A stretch of 64,000 bases of DNA from Bacillota bacterium (lineage in GTDB: Bacteria; Bacillota; Clostridia; Christensenellales; UMGS416), in contig JAEZSE010000005.1 in assembly GCA_023421955.1 (NCBI GenBank), forward strand, positions 62,001 to 126,000, read 5' to 3'. Made by a program: the position numbers and the translations under genes. The notes under the pieces were generated by a model that did not search any database, was not told where the DNA came from, and saw only the letters and a list, made by a program, of their open reading frames with translations. The first letter of the stretch is position 1. Every line of letters begins with the position of its first letter. Of the stretch, positions 15,669 to 23,153 are shown in pieces.

Positions 15669-17654
15669 ATGAAAACTGAATTGGCCAATTATGAGATTTC
15701 CCCCAAAATGCTGCCTGTTGACCGGGAATCGGAAATCATAATCCGGCCTTTGGGTGCGCACGCTGCTTTTGAAGATGGCGTGCTCTATGTTGTTCAAGTG
15801 CTTCCAATGACCGGAGGGGAACCGCAAAGCTATCGCGAGCGGGCTGCCGGCGGGTTGCTCCGGTTCCGCCACTTCTTTGCAGGAGAACAAGAACACTCGG
15901 TGCGGGTGTTTGCAGATTCGGATGAGACTGAGCGTATTGTTTCGCTCGCTGTATACTCACTTCTGCCGGACCTATTCGAGCGTCGGCCATATAAAGGCGA
16001 TTTCCATGCCCACAGCTGCCGGTCTGACGGCAAGGAAGCCCCAGCGGTGATGGTTGCCAATTACCGCAAGGCCGGCTTTGACTTCATGGCTGTGACCGAC
16101 CATGGCCAGTGGGATCCGTCAGACGAAGCTGTGCAGGCATGGGCCGGGCAGCCCGTAGATATCCGTGTATTCCACGGTGAAGAGGTCCACAGCCCCGGTA
16201 ACCACATCCACATTGTCAACTTCGGCGGCTCTTTCAGCGTAAACGAGTTAGCGCTGAATGATCCAGCTCTGTATGAGGTGGAAGTGGAGGCCATCCGGAG
16301 AGATGTGGGTGTGCTGCCGGCCAGGGTGAATGGCTTTGAATATGCCGCCTGCATTTGGTCGTCTCAGAAAATCCGCGAGGGCGGGGGAATGGGAATTTTT
16401 TGCCACCCACACTGGATCGCCAATGCTTATCATGTGCCCGACGCGATGTCATGGCACATCCTTAGAACAATGCCGCTGGACGCCTTCGAGCTCTTTGGTG
16501 GCCAGACAGTGCCTGAAAATAACATGCAATTGGCAATGTACAATGAAGCAAGGGCGCAGGGCTGCCAGATTCCCATCGTGGCATCCAGCGATTCCCATGG
16601 CACCGTGAACGCTCACTGGTTCAACTGGGTTTCCACCGTTGTGTTTGCGAAAAGCCTGGAGCTTGCCGACATCATCGAGGCTGTGAAATTAGGCTATAGT
16701 GCCGCGCAGGAGCATTACCCCGGTGAGCATCCGCGTGCTCATGGAGCATATCGCATGGCCAGCTACGCAATGTTTCTGCTGCGCGAGTATTGGCCGCTGC
16801 ACGATGAGCTGTGTATTGAAGAGGGAAGAGCGATGAAGGCATTCCTCTGCGGCGATACTGATGAACGGAAGATTCTAGAATTGGCACAGGGCCGCACTAC
16901 GAGGTTGCTGGAAAGATGCTTTGGAGATCAGGGCAATCAGGGGAGAAGGATGGACAGGACAGTTCGGATTGGCATCATTGGCGATTATGACGGACGGGCA
17001 TCGCATCTGGCCACTGACAGTGCCTTGCACCATGCTGCAAAGAGAATGGGCTTGCAGCTTGAAATCCAGTGGTTGAACACGCAACAATTGGAGGGCCAGG
17101 GCGCAGAAATCATTCGATCCTGTGACGGCGTGTGGTGCGCCCCCGGCAGCCCTTATCAAAGCATGCAGGGCGCACTTGACGCAATCCGCCAGGCGCGTGA
17201 GCATGACATCCCATTTATCGGCACATGCGGCGGTTTCCAGCATGCGGTAATCGAGTTTGCCAGAAACGTGCTGGGTGTTGGCAATGCTGCGCATGCGGAA
17301 GTTGAGCCCACTGGATCAAGCCTATTCATCACGCCTCTGGCCTGTTCGCTTGCGGGCCAATCCCAGCCAATTCAGATCAGGCGGGGCACACTGTCATATC
17401 GGTGTTATGGTTGCCGAAGCTCTACAGAAAGTTTCCTATGCAGTTTTGGGCTGAATCCAAACCATCAGAAACTGCTTGAGGTGCATGGTTTGCAAACGGC
17501 TGCGATCGATGAAAACGGAGAAGCCCGTATCCTGGAATTGGCGGGGAACCGCTATTTCGTCGCAACACTATTTGTTCCCCAGCTCACCTCCACCGAGGAC
17601 CACCCACACCCGTTGGTGCTGGCTTTTATTTCAGCGGCTGCCGGGAAGGATTAA
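15669..17654 (+). CDS. PHP metal-dependent hydrolase fused to a CTP-synthase-type GATase-like domain
   Basis: A 661-residue two-domain protein. Residues 1-105 are an all-beta leader. The PHP domain (about 107-345) shows DFHAHSCRSDG (H113, H115), AVTDHG (D144, H145), GEEVHS, FCHPHW (H246) and SSDSHG (D308, H310), a full metal-binding set; phosphoesterase activity is likely but the substrate is unknown. Residues 430-655 match the family named CTP synthase C-terminal region-related (seleno)protein: GDYDGRASH, APGSPYQSM, and GTCGGFQH with the nucleophile Cys520. The catalytic His-Pro-Glu of class I amidotransferases is replaced by VPQ at 636-638, so glutaminase activity is doubtful. An AGGGGAGAAGG ribosome-binding-type sequence precedes an in-frame ATG at 16950, exactly at the domain boundary. 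I know of no such fusion as standard. Confidence 0.82.
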   Translation: MKTELANYEISPKMLPVDRESEIIIRPLGAHAAFEDGVLYVVQVLPMTGGEPQSYRERAAGGLLRFRHFFAGEQEHSVRVFADSDETERIVSLAVYSLLPDLFERRPYKGDFHAHSCRSDGKEAPAVMVANYRKAGFDFMAVTDHGQWDPSDEAVQAWAGQPVDIRVFHGEEVHSPGNHIHIVNFGGSFSVNELALNDPALYEVEVEAIRRDVGVLPARVNGFEYAACIWSSQKIREGGGMGIFCHPHWIANAYHVPDAMSWHILRTMPLDAFELFGGQTVPENNMQLAMYNEARAQGCQIPIVASSDSHGTVNAHWFNWVSTVVFAKSLELADIIEAVKLGYSAAQEHYPGEHPRAHGAYRMASYAMFLLREYWPLHDELCIEEGRAMKAFLCGDTDERKILELAQGRTTRLLERCFGDQGNQGRRMDRTVRIGIIGDYDGRASHLATDSALHHAAKRMGLQLEIQWLNTQQLEGQGAEIIRSCDGVWCAPGSPYQSMQGALDAIRQAREHDIPFIGTCGGFQHAVIEFARNVLGVGNAAHAEVEPTGSSLFITPLACSLAGQSQPIQIRRGTLSYRCYGCRSSTESFLCSFGLNPNHQKLLEVHGLQTAAIDENGEARILELAGNRYFVATLFVPQLTSTEDHPHPLVLAFISAAAGKD

Positions 17655-17698
17655 TCTATAATCTGATCCAGTCTGACCAAGTTCGTTTGAGGTTCACT

Positions 17699-18097
17699 AT
17701 GAGTTGCTTAATTAAAGAGTCCATGACAATTCTGTATGTACAAAACCAAGCAAGATCGGTGGCGTTTTATCGTGCGCTTCTGCAGAGAGATCCGGTGCTC
17801 AATGTGGAGGGCATGACAGAGTTTGACCTGGATGGCAACGGTAGGCTTGGGATCATGCCTGCTATAGATATTGCTCCGATCCTGCAGCACAAAGTGAAAT
17901 GCCCGCACCAACTGAGCAACGCTCCAAGAGCCGAGTTCTATTGGGTTGTGGATAACCCCGGTGAATGCTATGAGAGGCTGACTCAAGCCGGCGGTGCTGC
18001 TATCAGCAGTCTCTCCCTGCGGCCATGGGGTGATGAGGCTGCCTATGGCCTGGATCCAGATGGTTATTTATTGGCGTTTGCACGCCATAAGGCATAA
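17699..18097 (+). CDS. VOC/glyoxalase-fold protein
   Basis: A 132-residue cytoplasmic protein with the paired beta-alpha-beta-beta-beta modules of the VOC superfamily: ILYVQNQARSVAFYRALLQ at the start and the closing GDEAAYGLDPDGYLLAFAR, which is typical of glyoxalase/bleomycin-resistance-like proteins. The usual metal ligands are only partly evident, so the chemistry is open. TTG 17687 is in frame, but ATG 17699 follows TTGAGG at suitable distance. It converges on the HD-domain gene with only 9 bases between. Confidence 0.8.
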   Translation: MSCLIKESMTILYVQNQARSVAFYRALLQRDPVLNVEGMTEFDLDGNGRLGIMPAIDIAPILQHKVKCPHQLSNAPRAEFYWVVDNPGECYERLTQAGGAAISSLSLRPWGDEAAYGLDPDGYLLAFARHKA

Positions 18098-18106
18098 GGG
18101 CGGGAA

Positions 18107-18724
18107 TCACTCCCTGCCCTTCAACACATAATCTTCAATCCCCGGCAACAACGGGTAAAGCTTTAACCCCATTTTGTCCTCAAAATACTTCTTCAGTTTG
18201 AACGCTGCCCGCCATTTGTCCAGCGTGTATTCGTTGAATCCCCGGCGCAGCGTCACGTCCACCATGCGCTTTTCCAGAATGCAGAACCCCCATGGGTCGC
18301 CCAGGTAATCGCAAAGCTGGATCAACCGGTCATAATCGTCATACTCAATGCTGTCCAGATAAGCTTGCACCATCGCGACATCCTCTGCAGGGCAGTCCCA
18401 ATTACCAACAGAGGTGTATGCATCTTTGATCGCGAAGGAATGGGTCAGGCTAATGCGGGCCACGTCCGGCAGCCCCCGCGCCATCGCAAACCGGTAACCC
18501 TCTACAATGTGGCGCATGTCCACTGGCCCCACGCTGCGGCCGATGTCGTGCAGCATTCCCAATACTTCTGCCTTCTGTTCATCCAGATCCGGGCAGTGGT
18601 GTGCGATGATTCGGGCTGCTTCACCCACCCTGCGGCAATGATCAATCCACACGCTGGGGTTTGTCTGATAGCCCGCCAGAAGCATCGCCTCGGCGTCCGA
18701 CCGTGTTAAGTGGGTTCCCGGCAT
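18107..18724 (-). CDS. HD-domain phosphohydrolase
   Basis: A 205-residue cytoplasmic protein. An early His lies in IDHCRRVGEAARIIAHHC, and the HD doublet in VLGMLHDIGRS, followed by later conserved Asp in LIQLCDYLGDPWG. This is the HD superfamily pattern of metal-dependent (often nucleotide) phosphohydrolases. The substrate is unknown. The frame is open well upstream, but GGAGG lies five bases ahead of ATG 18724, with the product starting MPGTHLTRSDAEAM. Confidence 0.85.
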   Translation of the reverse strand: MPGTHLTRSDAEAMLLAGYQTNPSVWIDHCRRVGEAARIIAHHCPDLDEQKAEVLGMLHDIGRSVGPVDMRHIVEGYRFAMARGLPDVARISLTHSFAIKDAYTSVGNWDCPAEDVAMVQAYLDSIEYDDYDRLIQLCDYLGDPWGFCILEKRMVDVTLRRGFNEYTLDKWRAAFKLKKYFEDKMGLKLYPLLPGIEDYVLKGRE

Positions 18725-18881
18725 GGTTCCTCCATTGTCAATATGATTGGACAATTCATGATACAGCATTTTTGTTTCAATTAAAATCATGCCAAACACA
18801 AACTCTTGATTCTTTGAAAAATGTTCCTGCTCTGCTTTTCCCGTTTGCGGACAAGCTAAAGGCAATCAGGAGGTGTTTTTC

Positions 18882-19565
18882 ATGCCCATCGGGTATATTC
18901 TGTTGATCGTGGTTTCATTGTTGATCGTGTTTGGCGTGGCACAGCGTGTGTTGGACCGCATGAGGCTCACCGACCGTCAGGCGCTGCTGTTTGTGGCGGC
19001 GATTTTCATTGGCGGCATCATCCCGGACATCCAGTTGGGGCGGGTTTCCTTCAACATCGGCGGGGCGCTCGTTCCCTTCGCGCTCTGTGTCTATCTTTTC
19101 ATTAAGGCAGGCACAGCAAAGGAGCGATGGAGGGCTATTGCTTCGTCGGTACTGGCAGCGGCAACCGTGTTCGGTTTGGGGAGGCTATTCCCTGACGAAC
19201 CGGAGTCAATGCCATTCGATATCAATTATCTTTATGGTTTGGCGGCAGGTTTGATCGCATACCTGTTTGGGCGATCCCGGCGAAGTGCTTTCATCGGCGG
19301 TGTGATGGGTGTGCTTCTGGGGGACATTGCACAGGGCATCGTCAATACGTTCAATGGCCTTACAACCACTCCGATCCGCCTTGGCGGAGCAGGAGCGCTG
19401 GATGTGGTGATCATCTCTGGTGTATCCGCCGTGCTGCTGGCGGAAGTGATTGGTGAAGTCCGTGAGCGCCTGCAAGGCGGCAGCGCGAAAAAGGAGGCCG
19501 GACTGGAGTTTGATGAGGGAGAGTTTGTGCATGCCAAGGAGGGTCCGCATGATGACGATGATTAA
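18882..19565 (+). CDS. DUF1614 membrane protein, partner of SpoIIP
   Basis: A 227-residue membrane protein with roughly seven hydrophobic segments: IGYILLIVVSLLIVFGVA, FVAAIFIGGIIP, VPFALCVYLFIKA and others, then an acidic C-terminal tail ending in four Asp. It fits the DUF1614 family of Firmicutes, often encoded next to spoIIP. No function is established. ATG 18882 has AGGAGG at 18868-18873; an upstream GTG overlaps that site and was rejected. It overlaps spoIIP by 17 bases, which suggests translational coupling and a sporulation role. Confidence 0.7.
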   Translation: MPIGYILLIVVSLLIVFGVAQRVLDRMRLTDRQALLFVAAIFIGGIIPDIQLGRVSFNIGGALVPFALCVYLFIKAGTAKERWRAIASSVLAAATVFGLGRLFPDEPESMPFDINYLYGLAAGLIAYLFGRSRRSAFIGGVMGVLLGDIAQGIVNTFNGLTTTPIRLGGAGALDVVIISGVSAVLLAEVIGEVRERLQGGSAKKEAGLEFDEGEFVHAKEGPHDDDD

Positions 19566-20733
19566 GAGACTTACAGTGTTTTTAGTTGTGTTCGTGATGA
19601 TGACTGCTTCGGCGCCGGTTGCATTGGCAGACGATTGGTATCTTGATCCTGGCGGCTACTACACGGTAAGCACACAGGATGGACAGATCCTATTTACCTA
19701 TGCCGGGCAAGTGTCGGTGGATGATGAATATATTTCCAGTGACAACAAACGGTACCGTATGGTTCAGGTGGACGATTCCGCCCGCACTGCCGTTGCCCAG
19801 TATTTGGAAGATGTGGTGTTGTGGAGCGATTACGATAGCATAATGCTGAAAAGGACAGTAGCTCAACAGGGGCAAAAAAAGGTTGCCCTGTATTGCACCC
19901 ACACCGATGAAAGCTATGTGCCCGGAGATGGCACACAGGCCAAGCCGGAGAAGGGCGGAATCCTGGATGTGGCAAACCAGCTGACTGAAGCGCTCAAGAA
20001 GAAGGGCGTGGAAGCGGTCGTGGATGACACACCTCACGACCCTCATGATGCTGGTGCTTATCGGCGATCAAGAACATCTGCAATGAATTTGATGGAATCG
20101 GTGCGGCCTGACTTGCTGCTGGACATCCATAGAGATGGTGTCCCCGACCCAAAGGAATATGAAGAAAACCTCAAGGGGGATCAAATCTCGAAATGCAGGT
20201 TTGTGCTTGGCCGAAGCAACCAAAACAAGCAAGCCAATGAGGAAACGGTTAAGAAGATCAAGAAAATCGGAGATGACATCCACCCGGGCTTGATCAAAGA
20301 TATCTACATCGGTAAGGGGAGCTATAACCAGGACCTGACGCCAAATTCGATGATCATTGAGATTGGAACTCATACCATTGAGAAGGATAAGGCGCTGAAG
20401 ACAACCGACTACATTGCCGATGTCATCGCCGAGTATCTTGGGGTTTCTGGTGGGCAAAACGCGCAAGGCCAGAATCAAGCACCGGGTAAGGCACAGGGGC
20501 AACAAGGGCAAGCGCAGGGTCAAGCTTCTCCGCAGCCAAAACAACAGAGCGCTCAGCAGAAAGGCACAGCGCGCACTTCAGCGTCCAGCATCGCATGGAT
20601 CGTGGGTGTGGTGGGTGGTCTCGGATTGATTTTCCTGTTGATCGCCACAGTGCGGGGCCAGCGTAAGGAACGCGTCGGAAACTTTTTTAAAGAGGTTACC
20701 GGTGTTGGTAAGCACCGTGACAAGGATAAGTAA
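19549..20733 (+). CDS. spoIIP: Stage II sporulation protein P (peptidoglycan hydrolase)
   Basis: SpoIIP, with SpoIID and SpoIIM, degrades septal peptidoglycan during engulfment of the forespore. The 394-residue protein has an N-terminal signal-like segment (residues 1-27), a domain of about 90 residues, then the SpoIIP amidase core: ALYCTHTDESYVPGDG (zinc His/Glu region), GAYRRSRTSA, LLLDIHRDG and MIIEIGTHTIEKDKA (catalytic Glu). After it comes a Gln/Ala/Gly-rich linker (about 305-345) and a second membrane segment (AWIVGVVGGLGLIFLLIATV), an anchor arrangement unlike B. subtilis SpoIIP. AAGGAGG precedes ATG 19549; the frame is open upstream but the extension lacks a signal. Confidence 0.88.
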   Translation: MMTMIKRLTVFLVVFVMMTASAPVALADDWYLDPGGYYTVSTQDGQILFTYAGQVSVDDEYISSDNKRYRMVQVDDSARTAVAQYLEDVVLWSDYDSIMLKRTVAQQGQKKVALYCTHTDESYVPGDGTQAKPEKGGILDVANQLTEALKKKGVEAVVDDTPHDPHDAGAYRRSRTSAMNLMESVRPDLLLDIHRDGVPDPKEYEENLKGDQISKCRFVLGRSNQNKQANEETVKKIKKIGDDIHPGLIKDIYIGKGSYNQDLTPNSMIIEIGTHTIEKDKALKTTDYIADVIAEYLGVSGGQNAQGQNQAPGKAQGQQGQAQGQASPQPKQQSAQQKGTARTSASSIAWIVGVVGGLGLIFLLIATVRGQRKERVGNFFKEVTGVGKHRDKDK

Positions 20734-20745
20734 ATAGAGCATGCC

Positions 20746-20779
20746 AACCCCTCTTCCTGTATGGATAGAGGGGTTTTTA
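20746..20779. terminator. Terminator between spoIIP and the deacetylase gene
   Basis: A 9-bp stem (20746-20754 and 20767-20775) with a 12-base loop and T-run on the plus strand. It touches the stop of the convergent gene and may serve both. Confidence 0.75.
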
Positions 20780-21619
20780 TGGCAGTATTGAAGAAGCAGC
20801 CTTACCATGGGGCCGAAGATAGCGCTTCAGTAAATAAAGGCATTTAGGGTCATTGGTGATATAGTTCATGCCTGTGGAGCAGGATAGTGTGGCACGAAAC
20901 CCCAGCTCCTTTAGGATTGAGACGGACTCAGTGCTCACAAGACCAAAGGGGTACGTGTATGCTTCCGGCAGCCGCCCGGTTTGAATATCCATTAAAGCCT
21001 GCATGCGGATGGCATCAGCCACCAGAGCCGTGCGATAATGCTCCGCTGATTCGCCGCTCACCTTCATGCTTGCCGTGCGGTTGCTTGTGATTGAGTGCAT
21101 GTTGTAGGAATGGTTTTGCAGCTCCATCACGCCTGCGTCGCTCATTTCCCTCAATTGTACCCAGGTGGCGTGGGCATATTCCGGATTCAAGTCCCCTGAA
21201 AGGCTGTATTGGTCAGCGTAGCGACCCACCGGCGAAAGCACGGCTTTCATACCGTATTGTTGCAGCAATGGATAAGCATAAAGGTAATTGTTGTAGTAGC
21301 CGTCGTCAAAGGTGAGCAGGATCGGCTTGTCTGGCAGTTGCCCATTTCCGTCCACATAGTTTATGAGCTCACGCACCGTAACGGTCTGATACCCATTTGC
21401 CTGCAGGAAATTCAAATCTCGTTCCAGCTCAGAGGGGCTGATCACATAGGTGCTCCAGCAGGAGGGGTTTTCCACAATGCTATGATACATCAGGATTGGA
21501 AGAGGGACACCATCGTTTCGGTCTGTGATTGCAGGCAATTCCGCTTGTTTTGACAAAAGTGCGGCAATCAGCAGCACCCCTGCCGACAAACACATGACAT
21601 ACCGCCTGTATCTGTTCAT
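20777..21619 (-). CDS. Polysaccharide deacetylase, membrane-anchored
   Basis: A 280-residue protein with an N-terminal membrane anchor or signal peptide (RYVMCLSAGVLLIAALLS) and an extracellular NodB/CE4 domain. Motif 1 is LTFDDGYYNN (Asp pair), motif 2 ELQNHSYNMHS (H-x-x-x-H metal ligands), and later AYTYPFG. By family it deacetylates N-acetyl sugars of peptidoglycan or a surface glycan. Downstream of spoIIP it could serve the spore or cell wall, but orientation is opposite. ATG 21643 lacks a ribosome-binding site; ATG 21619 has AGGAGG 12 bases upstream and is preferred, with some doubt. Confidence 0.87.
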   Translation of the reverse strand: MNRYRRYVMCLSAGVLLIAALLSKQAELPAITDRNDGVPLPILMYHSIVENPSCWSTYVISPSELERDLNFLQANGYQTVTVRELINYVDGNGQLPDKPILLTFDDGYYNNYLYAYPLLQQYGMKAVLSPVGRYADQYSLSGDLNPEYAHATWVQLREMSDAGVMELQNHSYNMHSITSNRTASMKVSGESAEHYRTALVADAIRMQALMDIQTGRLPEAYTYPFGLVSTESVSILKELGFRATLSCSTGMNYITNDPKCLYLLKRYLRPHGKAASSILP

Positions 21620-21701
21620 ACCATTTCCAGCCCTCCTATTCATGATATGGAGATGAGGGAGGAGATATTATTGTCGCGGTTAGTCGTTCGCTTCTTTTCA
21701 G

Positions 21702-21730
21702 TTCACATATGTAGCAAATTGGTTTATAAT
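21702..21730 (+). promoter_or_regulatory. Sigma-A promoter of the paaK-iorAB cluster
   Basis: TTCACA at 21702-21707, a 17-base spacer and perfect TATAAT at 21725-21730, giving a leader of about 100 bases before ATG 21839. The leader holds two small hairpins, one followed by seven T (near 21795-21810); possible attenuation is speculative. Confidence 0.7.
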
Positions 21731-21838
21731 AAAATTTATACGTTCTGAAATATTGGTTTCCAGGGCGTTTGTAGTACGGCAGCATGGTAGGAGCAGGCTC
21801 TTTTTTTGCTTGCGCCCCGTGCAAGGGGAGGCATTTTG

Positions 21839-23137
21839 ATGATTTGGGATCGAAAAGTGGAGACATTGCAGCGCGAGGAAATGCGCGATCTGCAGTTCAG
21901 GCGGTTGAAAAAGGCGGTACAGCACGCCTGGGAAAACTCAACGCTATATCGCGAGAAATTTGAAGCTCTGGGTTTGAAGCCCAAACACATCCAGTCACTG
22001 GAAGATCTCAGGCTGATTCCTTTCACTGTGAAGGATGACCTCAGAAACACCTATCCCTTTGGGATGTTTCAGGCGCCGATGAAAAAGGTTGTGCGCCTGC
22101 ACGCCTCCTCCGGCACCACCGGGAAGCCCACTGTGGTCGGCTATACGAAGAAAGACCTGGGTATGTGGGCGGACAATATGGCGAGGCTCATTTGCATGGC
22201 GGGCGTCACCGAAGACGATGTGGCCCAGGTGGCATTTGGATACGGCATGTTCACCGGCGCGTTGGGGCTCCACTACGGCCTGGAAAAGGTGGGCTGCACA
22301 GTGATCCCGGCCTCCGCCGGCAACACCGAGCGGCAGCTGATGTTCATGCGAGATTTCGGCACCACGGTGCTGGTGGGCACCCCCTCCTACGCAATGTATA
22401 TCGCGGAAGCCGCGGAAAAGCTGGGTGTGGATGTGCAAAAGGAGTTGAAGCTCCGTGTCGGCCTGTTCGGAGGCGAGGGCCACAGCGAAAAGATGCGCGC
22501 CGACATCGAGCGCAAGCTTAACATCCTGGCCACGGAGAATTATGGGCTCTCGGAAATCATCGGGCCTGGCGTGTCCGGCGAGTGTGTGGAAAAGGCCGGC
22601 CTGCATGTCAACGAGGATCACTTCATCCCCGAGATCATCCACCCCGAAACCGGCGAAGTGCTGCCGATAGGCGAGAAGGGCGAGCTGGTGATCACCGCAA
22701 TGACCAAAGAAGCCCTCCCGATCCTGCGCTATCGCACCCGCGACATCACTTGGCTGGAGGAAGAACCCTGCAAGTGTGGGCGCACGCTCATCCGCATGGC
22801 CAAGGTGCAGGGCCGCTCCGACGACATGCTGATCATCCGGGGCGTCAATGTGTTTCCGACGCAGATCGAGGAAGTGCTGCACAGCGTGGTGGAGGTAGGC
22901 CCCAACTACGAGATCATCGTGCGCCGTGAAAACTATCTGGACACGATGGAGATCCTGGTGGAGCTGATTGACGCTTCCCTGCTGGACCGTTATAGTGAGC
23001 TGGAGGGCTTGACCGAGCGCATCCGCAATAAGCTTCACGGGATGCTGATGCTGGACGCCAAGGTACGCCTGGTGGAGCCGCTCACGCTGAAGCGGTTTGA
23101 GGGCAAGGCAAAGAGAGTGACTGATCTGAGAAATTGA
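21839..23137 (+). CDS. paaK: Phenylacetate-CoA ligase (first copy)
   Basis: PaaK-type acyl-adenylate ligase, 432 residues, the normal length. Motifs: HASSGTTGKPTVVGYT (ATP loop), YGLSEIIGPG, RYRTRDIT and GRSDDMLIIRGVNVFP (hinge, C-terminal domain). It interconverts an aryl acid and its CoA thioester with ATP. Upstream of iorAB it likely works toward the acid, conserving ATP from aryl-CoA formed by Ior. ATG 21839 follows AAGGGGAGG; the longer frame from 21806 has no such site. A Cys pair in CKCGRT (about residue 310) is typical. Confidence 0.92.
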   Translation: MIWDRKVETLQREEMRDLQFRRLKKAVQHAWENSTLYREKFEALGLKPKHIQSLEDLRLIPFTVKDDLRNTYPFGMFQAPMKKVVRLHASSGTTGKPTVVGYTKKDLGMWADNMARLICMAGVTEDDVAQVAFGYGMFTGALGLHYGLEKVGCTVIPASAGNTERQLMFMRDFGTTVLVGTPSYAMYIAEAAEKLGVDVQKELKLRVGLFGGEGHSEKMRADIERKLNILATENYGLSEIIGPGVSGECVEKAGLHVNEDHFIPEIIHPETGEVLPIGEKGELVITAMTKEALPILRYRTRDITWLEEEPCKCGRTLIRMAKVQGRSDDMLIIRGVNVFPTQIEEVLHSVVEVGPNYEIIVRRENYLDTMEILVELIDASLLDRYSELEGLTERIRNKLHGMLMLDAKVRLVEPLTLKRFEGKAKRVTDLRN

Positions 23138-23153
23138 CCTTTGAGGTGACATT

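Noticed and set aside
17946..17954. Exact TGTGGATAA inside the VOC gene
   Set aside because: A single motif in coding sequence is expected by chance and was not added to the DnaA-box cluster.
21737..21838. T-box riboswitch ahead of the paaK-ior cluster
   Set aside because: The leader is too short and lacks the conserved T-box bulge sequence; only small hairpins are seen.
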